Shown here piece after piece: positions 23,238 to 37,235 of a stretch of 64,000 bases of DNA (position 1 is its first letter; each line of letters starts with the position of its first letter). The position numbers and the translations under genes are program-made. Location of the stretch: contig MCFE01000442.1 in the NCBI GenBank assembly GCA_002104905.1, forward strand, positions 1 to 64,000, read 5' to 3'. This DNA is from Basidiobolus meristosporus CBS 931.73 (taxonomy: Eukaryota; Basidiobolomycota; Basidiobolomycetes; Basidiobolales; Basidiobolaceae). The notes under the pieces were generated by a model, which searched no databases, was not told the origin of the DNA, and saw nothing but the letters and a program-made list of their open reading frames with translations.

Positions 23238-23456
23238 AATAATCAAGGATGTATATAATTAGGTGTAAATCCAACTCTTCATGCTAGGACTAAATACATA
23301 ATGATTAGACATCATTTCATACAGGACGCTAAATAGATTAACTTAGTTCACTGTCTTTCAGATGAAATGATTGCAGATATGTTCACCAAACCATTAGCTA
23401 GAGGCAAACTTGAATATATTAGATCACAGTTGGGCCTAGCTAATACAAATATTTAG
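23238..23456 (+). pseudogene. Degenerate Ty1/copia polyprotein C-terminus (RNase H end)
   Basis: The plus-strand translation reads NNQGCI, stop, LGVNPTLHARTKYIMIRHHFIQDAK, stop, INLVHCLSDEMIADMFTK, PLARGKLEYIRSQLGL, ending NTNI and a stop. This is the characteristic end of copia reverse transcriptase/RNase H polyproteins (HARTKHIDIRHHF, then LADIFTKPL). Two internal stops (TAA at about 23253 and TAG at about 23328) show that it is dead. No upstream integrase or reverse transcriptase is present in the window, so only the last 70 or so codons survive. Confidence 0.88.
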
Positions 23457-23532
23457 CTGTATTTACAAAATTTACATCAGAAGGTACCACCAGAATAGCA
23501 CTTCAATTCCAGCAAGATTTCATACAAGTTAC

Positions 23533-23864
23533 TGTTGTAAAAATTCGGAATTCCACCTAAATATTCACCTAACTTAGTCACTTAGATCATTGCCTTCAAA
23601 TCCTAGAGAATACTGACCAAATTCCTTGTTGGGATTTACTTAGAATATTTACCCAGAACATGAAGGTTTGATAAGTTGTCCAAACAGCCCCAAACTTTGC
23701 ACACATGTTCTTGGGACCTTCCTTAACCTATTCTACGTGTTTGTTATGCCAAGACCATGTAAAAGTATAAATACTACTTTTACAATCAATAAATCATTAA
23801 GTGAAAACCACATAATCTACTTGTCCTCCCAGTCACTTCCAATATCTCCAAGACTCTTGCAACA
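23533..23864 (+). repeat. Solo LTR B with perfect 5-bp target duplication
   Basis: The 332-base LTR begins TGTTGTAAAAATTCGG and ends GACTCTTGCAACA. It is flanked by GTTAC on both sides (23528-23532 and 23865-23869). It carries TATAAATACTACTTTTAC and AATAAATC. The flanking duplication shows that it is a solo LTR and not the 3' LTR of the copia remnant just upstream. Confidence 0.93.
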
Positions 23865-23869
23865 GTTAC

Positions 23870-25248
23870 AAGATTGAGATCTTTCACAGTGATATAGTAG
23901 CTTTGCAAAGTTAGTGGTCTGTTGCCTTTGTAGAGATCTTAAGAGTTAAAAGTGGTATTCTCCAAATGGTGTTGGTCTTTATCTCTAAATGTAGTGCCCA
24001 ACTTCAAGTAAATAGCAACTCCTAAGTATTTAGAAGTATTTTGGATATCCATGGGAAATTTGCTGTATAATGAGGTAAGTGAGGCTCAAAAGTGATCCAT
24101 AATATTAGAGCAAGTTGAGTAGAGATATTGTATTTATTCCTTGTGAAAAACAGATAATAGTTATGTATTTGAAAAAACCCAAAGCCCAACAAGGATGCAT
24201 GCTAAGTATGATATCACGTCTAAAATTCAGAATATTGGGTGAGAGTTCCACCAGAATTGATATTTAAGTATATATCTAGCACGCCGTACCTCACAAATCT
24301 TATTACAAGAAGCCCGTCCGCACTCAAGGATTAAATATTTATTCACACCACAACGTTGAGGAAGGACTAATGCAAATATTTGATTGTGAATCAACCACAT
24401 TTCCTACTACAATATAGCATGGTACACTGACCACCAAGCCAGTAATTTATGTGCTCATATGTCTTTGTATGAAAACGAGTGATTAGTATGGCCTTGGAAG
24501 TGATTTGACGCGCATTTCTACAATTGCTACAAGATCTTTGAAATAATATTGGTATTGACCATGCGCGAAATCTTGGAATCACTAGGAACACTACACATTG
24601 TTTGTAACATTACATACCTATTCAGTGTTTGTAGATATCCGAAGTGCTGGCCCATAAAGCAGCAATTTGACGTGAATTGAAATGGCCTCGTAGAATCGAC
24701 GTTTAAAAGGATATGTGCAACGTCTAGAGGCAACACAATCCCAAAACACATTGATTAAATATGAACAAATAATAGTTATACAACAGCTCAAGGCAGATAA
24801 ACACTTGCTTCCTGTATAATATTCCCACCAGCAATGACACCAACTGAATAAATAACCCGATGTTGCAGATTAATAACTACACCTTGTTGAAACACGTGTT
24901 TTATTTAACTGATTTGACTGTTCAAGAATATTCACTAATCGGTTGGAAATTTCCCGATCCTGGAACCATCGTCTTTTAGTCTAGATTGCATAATTTCGTC
25001 GTATCATCATTCTGATTCCTTGGTTTGACTCCTTTATCATCTAAAATCCCATCGAACTGTGTCACATCCTTGTCATTCACGTAACATTTCCCTCTTCCAG
25101 CCTGGTTTCAAGTTCTTCATTTCCAAGAACATTGAACATCAAAGTGTATTCTTGCATTTAGATATCGGCTGACTCTTTCAGCTGCTGCATTTTTTCGCAC
25201 TAGTCCCCTATTCTCCTACATATCCCTTTTGTGAATATCATCGAGCAC
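23870..25248. other. AT-rich intergenic region
   Basis: No gene is supported. The first 300 bases, read in reverse, give a broken frame with several stops that could be another piece of retroelement, which I cannot assign. The last few hundred bases, rich in T and C, are the likely promoter and leader of the HECT ligase gene. Confidence 0.4.
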
Positions 25249-28113
<2,865 letters not shown>

Positions 28114-28559
28114 AGCACATTATTTACCCACTGCACACATTTACCCCCCCCCCGCACTCGCCTCCGTCATCAGCATGCTTGGTCTAATGGGGACTTCTCG
28201 ATTTTTGAAACGGCTTCTTTATTGATTTTATCTTTTGAATCACCGCGCCTCCCACAGCCTCTGGGACAAGCGACGATGTCTGTGTACATTCAATAAACTA
28301 TAATGAAAAGTCCGCCTCATTCTGCACGGTCTAGTCTATCAGCATCAAAGGCCCACCTCATTTACACGGTCTAACCCATCAGCTTTATATCCATCAAGTT
28401 AAAGGTAAAGGGTGGTGAAGATTATACACAAAAGGGACTATGGTCAGGTGCGGGTGCTCTGTAAGGTGGCCATTAGTGTGACGCTTGGGGACATGAGTGA
28501 TAAAAATATTCGTAATATGTATATATATATATTGATCTATCATTGAATGGAATTTCATA
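28114..28559. other. Convergent intergenic region
   Basis: This is the shared 3' flank of the HECT ligase and casein kinase genes. It contains a run of ten C (about 28144-28153), a duplicated segment containing GGTCTA (near 28330 and 28370) and a short TA repeat (28519-28532). No gene is seen. Confidence 0.45.
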
Positions 28560-30179
28560 TTAATCACAGCAGGCCCGACACGTAAAGACGTCCATGACAG
28601 TCGACCAAAAGTCTTTTCTCGGCTCAACATTTGGGGGGTTGTGAGGCGGTGGAATATTTGGTGTTTCGTGCTGTCGTGGTGGAGTTTGGATATTTGCGCT
28701 GGTATTGTGAGAGTATCCTCGAGGCGTGCGCGATTCCTTTGTCTAACAAGATTAATTAATGGTGTGTCAAGCATTACGTGAACGCTCAAAGTGTACATAC
28801 CAAGCCGTGGTCTTGTGATACCCAGTCATACATCCCATCATTACGCTGCCCCATTTTCTCCAAAACCTGTTCGAATAGACCCCGGAGGCGTTTGTAGTCG
28901 GGTTTATCCTCGAAGCCAAGGGTACGAACATAGTTCATATACTGTGCAAACTCCTCTGCATTAAATGAAATGATTTGAGTTGAACGTCATCGGAAACCCA
29001 CCGACCCAACCGGTTCAATACCTGGAAACCCGCCACATAGTTCTTTTATGGATGTTGTTTGCTTTTTCTCACCAATCTTCGAGTATTTCTGCTTGGCGTT
29101 GGCGGCCTTCAATCCTTGCCACGGAAGTGACCCACGAAGGAAGTACATGAACACGTGTCCAAGCGATTCAAGATCATCTCTTCGAGATTGCTCTAAGATG
29201 CAACGTTAATGACGGGTTTCGAAATGTCCGGGAAATAGCGCGTCACTTACCTCTGCCGAGATGTGTATTGATACTCATATAGCGAGCGGTTCCGGTGAGG
29301 CTTTTCCGCTCTCTGAATGGGATGTGCTGTTTGGTTTTGGGGTTGATGTAGTACTTTGCCATTCCAAAGTCAACCATGTAAACCGATGTTTCATGGGAGG
29401 AGTTGGGGCGGCCGAGTAAAAAATTATCTGGTTTGATGTCTCGATAAATAAGCCCATGTTCGTGGACAGACTGAATACGCAAAATCTAAGGTTTCACAGG
29501 AGTTAATCCAGGAGAAACATGGTGATACCATGGCGTTGCTTCCGTACCATCTGAATAGCCAACATAGCCACTGTCTTGACGCTGAATTTACGATGGGATT
29601 TTTCAAACACATCCTCCAGGCTGGGCCCCAGTATGTCAATCACTAGCACATTGTAGGCGCCCTCTTGGCCAAAGTAGTAGGCAGAAGGTATGCATGCTTG
29701 ATGGAGGTAAACTAGTTTAATCTGGAGCACCGTGAGCAATAAACAACCAATTGACTTACAAACACCACTGAGTATTTTGTAAACTTTATATTCATCCCGG
29801 AGTTGAGGGACTGAAGCTTTTCGATTTTCCTAAGGCTGTGATCAAGGGTAATAACCATCCAGGGGGATGCGGGAAGGAGGCAAGAAAAGTGAGGCATGTT
29901 AAGGATACGAATTTGAGTGCGACGGCCTTTTTTCGGTTGAGATCGGTGCCTGATGTTCAACGTCAAGGGTTGTGAGACGATGAGTATGGGGTTCAGTACA
30001 ACCTCAGTCACCTACTGGAGGTATACGTCAAGTGTGGCTATAGGAAGAGAAGTACCTTCAAAAATAACACCAAAACTTCCTTCACCAATTCTACGACCGA
30101 CACGATATTGATTCCCTACCACACCGGGGATCTCTCTGTCATTGGAGGAATCGGGGATGCGCGGGTTTCTAGGAGACAT
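28560..30179 (-). CDS. Casein kinase I, Yck/CK1-gamma type
   Basis: This Ser/Thr kinase of the CK1 family has about seven exons. It starts [12 protein letters not shown] and continues [18 protein letters not shown] (Gly loop). It has [35 protein letters not shown] (catalytic loop), [10 protein letters not shown], and the CK1 hallmark [29 protein letters not shown] and QSRRDDLES follow. The tail is Pro/Thr-rich and ends FTCRACCD. Cysteines at the extreme C-terminus are the palmitoylation site that holds yeast Yck1/Yck2 at the plasma membrane, so membrane attachment is inferred here. The RD after the catalytic Tyr-Arg (YRD in place of HRD) is normal for CK1. It converges with the HECT ligase, a known functional partner class in transporter endocytosis; the adjacency may be chance. 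Confidence 0.92.
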
Positions 30180-30785
30180 CTACCAACAGAAGTGAACTAA
30201 GACGAGGGGAAAAGAAAGAGGACCGAACACACCCAGGCGTCTAATAGTGTATTCAATTTAACCAAGATAAAAAGCTACGAAAGTACCGCGGAATTGGCAA
30301 TGTATAGGACTATTAAATAATCAGCACTGAATCAAAATCAGCAAAGATAAGGGAACTGCACAAACTGATCTAGAAATTGCATTGAAAATAAGTTGCTCTC
30401 AGAAGCAACCTAAAAAGGGGATTGCTTCTCTTTGTTCCTTTTTTGAGGGAGTCGTGCTCCTTGACCTGTCCCCTTTATGTATCCATATGTTAGGTGTACA
30501 AAACAGAATTGCTTCCTAGATACAACCCAATCAAGTGCGTATTGCTTTTTTGGGATTCTCAATATGGTGCGCGAGTCGATGTCGCGTAGTAAGGACAGTT
30601 GGAGGTAAACAACCTGGCGTGGATGTGGTGTGGATGGGCTGTGAGTATTGGGGGTAAACCAAGTGTGCCAAGTTCCTCTGCACACACATGCAGTCGCTTT
30701 ATTCCAAGGATCAGTGTTGCATATTATATTATATAGATTAGGCGTTTGTTAAGGCGGTGAGCTAGACTACTGAGATTGGTTTCGG
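30180..30785. other. Intergenic region
   Basis: These 606 bases lie between the casein kinase start and the transporter stop. The minus-strand frame at 30410-30685 has no family signature and no splice context, so I do not call it a gene. A short ATT repeat is seen near 30721-30735. Confidence 0.4.
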
Positions 30786-32583
30786 CTAATCCACAAGATC
30801 AGCGTCTTCGATTTCCTTCCTATTCAGATTCCCATCAACACACCACGCCAGCACGACTCCCGCCACAGTGAACCCAATTAGAATCCAGTTGGCTGCCTTC
30901 ATCGGATAGCTTTGCTTCTCGTTCTGGAGGAAATCCATGCCCACGATAAACAGGATCCCAAATATCTGCGCCGCCGAATTTAGCAGCCCGGCCGAGGTGG
31001 TCTCGCTGAGCGGATAGTAGAGCTCTCCTGCGTATTGAAAAAACCCAGATATGATGGCTGTGGTTGAAGGATGTGAGTTGCTATCGGTCAGAACCATTGC
31101 TCAATAACCAGGTACCTGATGAGAAGAAGCCATACGCCAAGCTGCGGTCGAAAGGGGTGGTTAGCAATCGGCCAGTCAAGAGAATAGAACTCGTCCGGCA
31201 CTCCACCTGGAACCGAACACAAGCGCGAAGCTGCCCAACTCCACGATCAGATGGAAGCCAAGTAAGGACAGTAGTGTCCCGACAAACAAAAACCTACACA
31301 TCTCCCTGTATCTGTAGGTTTGATCCAGATACAGTCCACACAGAATACTACTGACGACTCCAGCAATGATGAACCAAAACCCTATCTGTCCTATCGCTGA
31401 CTTGAAGTGGGCTTATATTAGCTGCAGGCCTTAGACGTGAGTGTGTGCGTGAGTGGGTGTTCTACTACCTCTGTGTACGTAGGATGCATAGGCAGAATAA
31501 TCTGAGCCAGCAATGTACTGACGGCATACTGTCCACCTACAACAATGCCATATGCCATAAATAACAGAATAAAGCTCCATTGACCCAGAAGGATCTTTAT
31601 CGACTGGATTACTGCATGTGGATTCTCAAGAACAACGGAACAGCTACCTCTGCATTAGATTTCCCGGTTTTCGCGAGCCTGCAATCGAGACATACCTTGG
31701 TGGAACCTTCGGCCTGGAATCGAACGTGAGGACAACGAATATCAAGATCAGCCCACAGAATAGGAACTGCCGTGAAAACATCATTAGCAAGATCAGTGCT
31801 ACGACCATAGACCGTGGATACCGATTACTTGATACAACAGGTATTTTGGGATATCATCGAATGCCGTTCCATCGCGAATAAATACCGGTGAAAGCAGAAA
31901 ACTGGAATGATCAGGTCGAATTACTAAACGCTGCTACATGCAAAAATGGTGAGATATAAACCCTAGAGCAACACCAAGATTGTTTGCGGTGACCCCTATA
32001 GCGCTAGCTGTGTTCCGTTCATGAGAGCCGAACCATACACTTGCAAGTCTTGGTGGGATACCTAAAGGGGAGAGAGGTTATGGTTTGTGCAGAGCGTATG
32101 CGGCTTGTCAGTTTTACCTAGTATAAATACTTGGCCCGCGGCCGCTAAAAACTGTCCAAAAAACAGAACCCAGAAATTGACAGCCCAACCTCCGAAGAAG
32201 CGAAACAAAGCACCTAGACAGTTGAGGAATGCGCCCACCAAAATCACTTGCCTAAGACCACCACCGTGGCTAACATCAGCAGATTTCCCTAATTCAAACA
32301 CCCATAAGGAGGGTAAAAAAAGAATCGGGTACACCACCAAGTAAATGGTGGACAACGAGTTGATGTAGAACGTGGACGACTGGCCAAAATACTCCATGAA
32401 TACGCCTTGACAGGGAGCGAACGTTATCCACATGGCCGCCGACGAAAAGGACAGGATAGAAAAACCGAATAAAATTATCCAGCGTTTAGGCTCTAGGGCA
32501 TATTGAGGCCTCTGCCCTTTTAAGAGTGGCTGTTGTTGGGCATTTTGTACTTGCGATGTTGACTCTACAGCAGCTTCGATCAT
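30786..32583 (-). CDS. SLC49/FLVCR-like major facilitator transporter
   Basis: This multi-spanning membrane protein is of the SLC49 (FLVCR/DIRC2) branch of the major facilitator superfamily; animal members move choline, ethanolamine, pyridoxine or haem. The first exon (start ATG 32583) gives a cytosolic N-terminus, then RWIILFGFSILSFSSAAMWI (helix 1), YINSLSTIYLVVYPILFLPS (helix 2) and FWVLFFGQFLAAAGQVFIL. The next exon gives IPPRLASVWFGSHERNTAS, AIGVTANNLGVALGF, the conserved loop of this branch. The last exon contains ELYYPLSETTSAGLLNSAAQ and a final helix, ending ADLVD. There are about eight exons; middle exons (31100-32000) were not all resolved. The substrate in fungi is unknown. Confidence 0.82.
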
Positions 32584-32812
32584 CAAGTTCTTGGCTTGAG
32601 AAATTACAAGGACAAAGAGCCTTGTGAGACTTTTACCCCATATATCATCTAAATGTGAACACTCTGCATTTAGACTGCTATTAAGCGTGAATTAAGCAGT
32701 AACCACTCAGTATTGAAACTATAGAAGATTTATTTGGATAAAGAATTACTACTACATTGAATTTTGAAATAGATGATTGTAAAGGTAATCCAGTCTATTT
32801 GATTCACTGATC

Positions 32813-33606
32813 CTAATTTGCTTTCTTCGATGGGGCATCAGTAACAGCAGCTGTTTGATTATCAGCGGCAGCGGGTGCGGCCTCATTGGTGGGTGCTGCT
32901 AAATTGCTGTTTTGATTCAAATATTAAGATAAATCCTTCGGATATGATGGCATCATAGCACTTACCCGAATGGGGATTCGACCTTCCAAGGGCGCTGCAA
33001 ATCGCCCTCAGCGGGCTTGTTGAGAATGTGAACCTTGAACAACTTGGTCTCACAAGCGCTCTTAAGGGGCAAGATGGATTGAAGGAACAAAGGTTGGATA
33101 TAGCCCCACTTGTAGTGAATGAAGCCCAGGATGGCAACAGAGATGAGGGTTTGTTTGACTTGCTTTTGGAGCTCGCCAAGATCGTAGTCACGAACAGTGG
33201 TGGTAATCTCGGTTTGTCTAGAAATCGACGTTAGTATTGCCACATTGATGAAATTGCAGCTGTATACATACTCTTGAGCCATAGGTTTAGGTTCGGTGTA
33301 TGTTAATGGAGTGGTATCTATCGTTCAAACACATTAGGGAATTGTCAAAGCAAAAGTGGCTAGATGATCTTACCATTCTTGGCCTTGATGCGAGTCATAA
33401 TAAAGAAGCTCAGTGCAAGAATGAGGGCGTTCGAGGTGACATAAGCCATTTGAACATATTGCTTATTGCCTTCATCCTCCAGGTTGAGCTTTCTGGACAC
33501 TTGTACAAGTACAAGCACCAAACCCATGTTCAGTAACTAAAAGAAGAATCCATAAGTATCACGCTAGCGGAATTTCAAGGCATCACAAGCATACTTGAGA
33601 GTTCAT
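32813..33606 (-). CDS. PHO88: PHO88/SND3 ER membrane protein
   Basis: Yeast Pho88, also called Snd3, is an ER membrane protein of the SRP-independent targeting pathway, first found through phosphate transport. Exon 1 (33595-33606) encodes MNSQ. Exon 2 (33374-33536) encodes LLNMGLVLVLVQVSRKLNLE and a second helix, ending TRIKAKN. A third exon gives DTTPLTYTEPKPMAQE. The fourth gives TTTVRDYDLGEL, VAILGFIHYKWGYIQPLFLQ, SILPLKSACETKLFKVHI and KPAEGDLQRPWK. The last exon (32813 to about 32899) adds an Ala-rich tail ending PSKKAN. The TTVRDYD and SILPLKSA motifs match yeast Pho88. The tiny first exon is fixed by the conserved MN-Q start. Confidence 0.95.
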
Positions 33607-34172
33607 ATTGGGCAACACGATAGAATGAACGTTAAGAAAGAAACGACTCAAAGATACAGGTAATCATCCACTTCAATTTAAAGCAACATCAAATCCTTCT
33701 ACCATGGAAAAAACCATGGAATCCCTATCGTGTGGTAAGTTGATTGGAGCTAACCAAAGAATTGTGTAAATGATGCAAATTGTCCCACTAGAATCCAAGA
33801 TGCTCTCATACAATAAGCATGCTAACGTATCATCAATTATTGGACAGAAATATGGCAATTACGCGACACTGTGAAGAGTGGTTGGATGGTCTCCATAGTA
33901 TCGGCACACAGTGCAATGGAGACTGATATCATTACCCATCAGCATTGGAGCATCCAATCATTGTGAGCCTGAAAAAAAAACCCTTTTTTTTCATATTGGG
34001 ATTCGAAGGAATTGAATAAATTCCCGGAAGATGGAATCGATGTCCTTACTACACTCTCCCACCTACTGTGTACGTATTTACTTGCCTGTATGACTTTCGT
34101 TGACCAAGTGCTAATCGACTGAACTTCATTTTAATGAATTAAATGTAGTGAGGACGTCTGTTGGCAATTACC
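33607..34172. other. Divergent intergenic region PHO88/RPS12
   Basis: These 566 bases carry the promoters of PHO88 and of eS12. There is a purine/pyrimidine run at about 33971-33990. A non-coding first exon for RPS12 is possible. No coding sequence is supported. Confidence 0.4.
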
Positions 34173-34604
34173 ATGTCCGCCGAAAACCAAGAAATCCCCC
34201 AAGAAGTCGAAGTCGCCCCTGAGGCCGCTCCTCGCGGACAAATGTCTGTTGAAGAGGCTCTCCAAGAAGTCCTCAAGAAGGCTTTGGTCCATGATGGCCT
34301 TGCCCGCGGTTTGAGAGAGTGTGCCAAGGCCCTCGACAAGCGTCAAGCCCACTTGTGCGTCCTTGTCGAAACCTGTACCGAGAAGGAGTACATCAGACTC
34401 GTTGAGGCTCTCTGCGCTGAGCACAACATCAACCTCATCAAGGTTTCTGATGCCAAGAAGCTTGGTGAATGGGCCGGTCTTTGCAAGATCGATCGTGAAG
34501 GTAGCGCTCGCAAGGTCGTTGGCTGCTCTTGCGTTGTCGTCAAGGACTACGGAGAGGAATCCGAGGCCTTGAACGTCCTTCTCGAATACTTCAAGTCTCA
34601 TTAA
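34173..34604 (+). CDS. RPS12: 40S ribosomal protein eS12 (RPS12)
   Basis: eS12 sits in the beak of the small subunit. The uninterrupted coding sequence of 143 residues begins [14 protein letters not shown] and contains [54 protein letters not shown] and [20 protein letters not shown], ending EYFKSH. The L7Ae-like fold and length match the family. I chose the ATG at 34173; the frame extends a few codons upstream but without another ATG. A 173-base intron lies just after the stop codon, in the 3' leader of the next stretch, and holds a snoRNA candidate. Codon use is strongly biased, as expected for high expression. Confidence 0.97.
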   Translation: MSAENQEIPQEVEVAPEAAPRGQMSVEEALQEVLKKALVHDGLARGLRECAKALDKRQAHLCVLVETCTEKEYIRLVEALCAEHNINLIKVSDAKKLGEWAGLCKIDREGSARKVVGCSCVVVKDYGEESEALNVLLEYFKSH

Positions 34605-34637
34605 ATACTATGGTAAGTAGCTTTGAAATATTGAAAT

Positions 34638-34740
34638 CATATTCGGCGATGATGATTTTGGTCTCCCTCTTCTGAATCTTGTTGAGGAAAATTTACCAAT
34701 CCGGAATCATATTATACGTCTGAGCCTACACATGAATATG
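34638..34740 (+). ncRNA. Candidate box C/D snoRNA in 3'-UTR intron of RPS12
   Basis: Downstream of the RPS12 stop there is an apparent intron, GTAAGT at 34613 to CACAG at 34785, with a CTAAC branch-like site near 34769. Inside it lie a C box ATGATGA (34649-34655), a possible D' box CTGA (34672-34675) and a D box CTGA (34720-34723). The boxes are closed by a terminal stem: CATATTC (34638-34644) is the exact complement of GAATATG (34734-34740), and GGC pairs with GCC next to the boxes. The distance from D box to branch site, about 45 bases, is typical of intron-hosted snoRNAs, which often lie in ribosomal protein genes. I could not assign a target in rRNA. Confidence 0.6.
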
Positions 34741-34785
34741 AAAATTACTTCTCTTGATAAGTCAGAATCTAACCAACTTTCACAG

Positions 34786-35575
34786 GACTTGTCCGTCGTA
34801 TTTTATGTACATTAATAAATTCTTTTGAAATCAATTCCTCGTCTACTTTGTTGCTCTCCACAGGATCTACCTACAGAGTACAGTAACCGACTGTATCATT
34901 GCATATCTATATTTAGCACGTCGAACAACGACTAATGCTTGAACCGTTAATGCATGGACATTCATTAATTTGCATAACACACATCTCTATGAATGCGAGA
35001 TCGCTCTGATCTTCAAGCTCGTTCATGTGGCAGTCGAGTGATTTTATTTCACTTGTCACATGCACAAGTCAGCCATGTATATAGTTGATCAGATTGAATA
35101 TCTCAGAATATGTACTGTTTCCCTGCATTTATTAGCTGCAAGAGCCACAGAGCAAACCCAGAGTACAACTCCTAGCTTTGGTCCCCTTGCTTGGTGATTG
35201 GTGCCTCATCGGTCACTCGGATCGTCTATGAAATTCGTGCTAGGAGTATGCCTTTTGATTATATATTGGCGTGACTATTCTGAATATAGTATGTAAACGC
35301 ATAGTCGTCTAGCAGATATTGTGCATGCTCATGGGCACTTAGTGTACTCTTATAAAGCGCTCAATGTCGGTTGAATTATTTGTCAAGATATCTTCAACGA
35401 GCTTCAGTACGTTAAACCTCTTCCAGGCCCTTGTATCAATCCCATTGTGCTGCCATAGACCGTTTACAACCCAGATATTGAAGAGCCTATTTCCGGCCGA
35501 AGAATCATTGCATTTGTAGATTAATTTCTCGCTTCAGAACTCATTCCTCCAACTCAAAAGCATCAATTGCCAGCC
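34786..35575. other. Intergenic region upstream of tyrosinase
   Basis: This region of about 790 bases is AT-rich and shows no coding sequence. It holds the RPS12 3' end and the tyrosinase promoter. Nothing further is recognised. Confidence 0.4.
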
Positions 35576-37235
35576 ATGCTCGTCAAGTCATTCATAAAAT
35601 TGTTTTCTATTCTTCAGTTTTGCGGTTTGTTGTTCCTGGTCAACGGTCAGGCATGCACAAATCCTAGGGTTCGCAAAGAGATCCGGGAGTTGACTGCCGA
35701 AGAATGGAACACCTACATCGACGCCGTCAACAAATTGCACTCAGGTCCTCCGCCCACCATTTACGATAGAATTGTAGCTGTTCACCTGAAGTACGTTGTG
35801 GAAGCGCATAATGTCCCATGCTTCTTCCCATGGCACAGAAAATACATCCGAGAATTCGAGTTGGCTCTGCAAAGCATCAACAACACCATCACTTTGCCCT
35901 ACTGGGATTGGAGCATCGATTCCCAGGCTCCTGAGACTAGTGCGATCTTCAAGCCTGAATACTTTGGCGCCAGCGGAGAGTCGGAATGCATTACTGAGGG
36001 GCCTTTCAAGGATTGGAAAATGTATGTCCCTACCCCCCATTGTTTGAAGCGACAGTGGAGCAAAGGTGATAAGATCAGCGCATTATATCCCCCCGAGTTG
36101 CTAGCAAAAATCGTCACTGGCGCCAAGTCCTACAACGAATTTCGCACGGCGATTGAAGCAGCCCCTCACGCACTTGTTCATGTCAACATTGGTGGTAAGA
36201 CGGGGGATGTGGGAACCATGTGGAGCCCGAATGAGTAAGTTGTCTTAAATGTACGTATCGGTGGTTTTGCATACTAATTTATTTCTTGATAGCCCACTCT
36301 TCTGGTCTCATCACGCATTTGTTGATAAAATTTGGGCCGATTTCCAGCTTCTAAACCCGCATTTGGCAACCGATTACCAAGGGTTGGATTCCAACAATGC
36401 CACTGTTTCCGCAGAAGACGAGATCCCTCCATTCAGTGCCACTGTAGCCAGCACCTTTAACATCGCCGATCCGTCCCTTTGCTATGCCTATTCCAATGCC
36501 GGATTTTTGGCGAAAAAACCGCTAGCTCATCCCGCCAAACCCGCCGCAGCGAATAATCACCCTCCGGTCCCTCGAGCTGTTCGTCGTAGCAATGTACGCC
36601 GCGGCAACAGCTTCTATTCCGTCAAGCCCCACCCCCTGCCGGCTCCAATGAATCATACCAAGGCAATCAGGAAGGATTGCTATTTGGACGCCGATGATCG
36701 CGAGAATATGAAGGAGCTACGTATCCCACCCCCGATTCCTGAGGCTTGGGCGAAAATGAACGGATATAGCGTCAACCAGATCCGCTCCTACGAGCATGAG
36801 TACTCCAACTTCATCGCCGACATCAACAAGGACCCCAACTATGTCTCCCCGGCATCCTTGGAGCGACACGGAGACATCGTTCGAAACTTGGTCGAAGGGA
36901 CTTTGGATTCCCTGGGGCTGTTCGATGGACTAGATCAAGTGCCGTTGTTGAATTTAGAAGCGCCGCTGAAAGTTGTCGATAATCTGGTCAACACCGTTGC
37001 TGATGTCATCGACGATGCGCTGTCACCCATCCTCGGAAAGAACAATAATCTTATCCACAATACTGTAGATGGGTTATTGGAACCCATAGTGGGGCCGAAT
37101 AAAGACGGAAAAGGAGGGCTATTGGGTGGTGTGGCCAAAACGGTCGGCGGGATACTGAGCCCTTTGACTGGAAAAAAGATCACCAACAATGAACCGAAAC
37201 AACGAGTAAGAATAGGTGGTGTTGGATTACTTTAG
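35576..37235 (+). CDS. Secreted tyrosinase (type 3 copper)
   Basis: Tyrosinases oxidise monophenols and o-diphenols to quinones, the first step toward melanin or cell-wall cross-linking. Exon 1 is 35576-36234 and exon 2 is 36293-37235; together they give 533 residues. Residues 1-24 form a signal peptide ending LVNGQA. The CuA site shows His70, His78 and His87 in VEAHNVPCFFPWHRKY. The CuB site shows His198 and His202 (HALVH) and the signature DPLFWSHHAFVD with His227 and Asp231, which matches the PROSITE-type CuB pattern. After the catalytic core (to about residue 270) there is a C-terminal extension with a basic PRAVRRSNVRRG stretch. It ends in a repetitive Gly/Leu/Val-rich amphipathic tail, possibly a shielding or cell-wall-binding region. 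Secretion is inferred. Confidence 0.92.

Noticed and set aside
23457-23864. Solo LTR B as the 3' LTR of the copia remnant
   Set aside because: The LTR has its own perfect five-base duplication on both sides, so it inserted independently.
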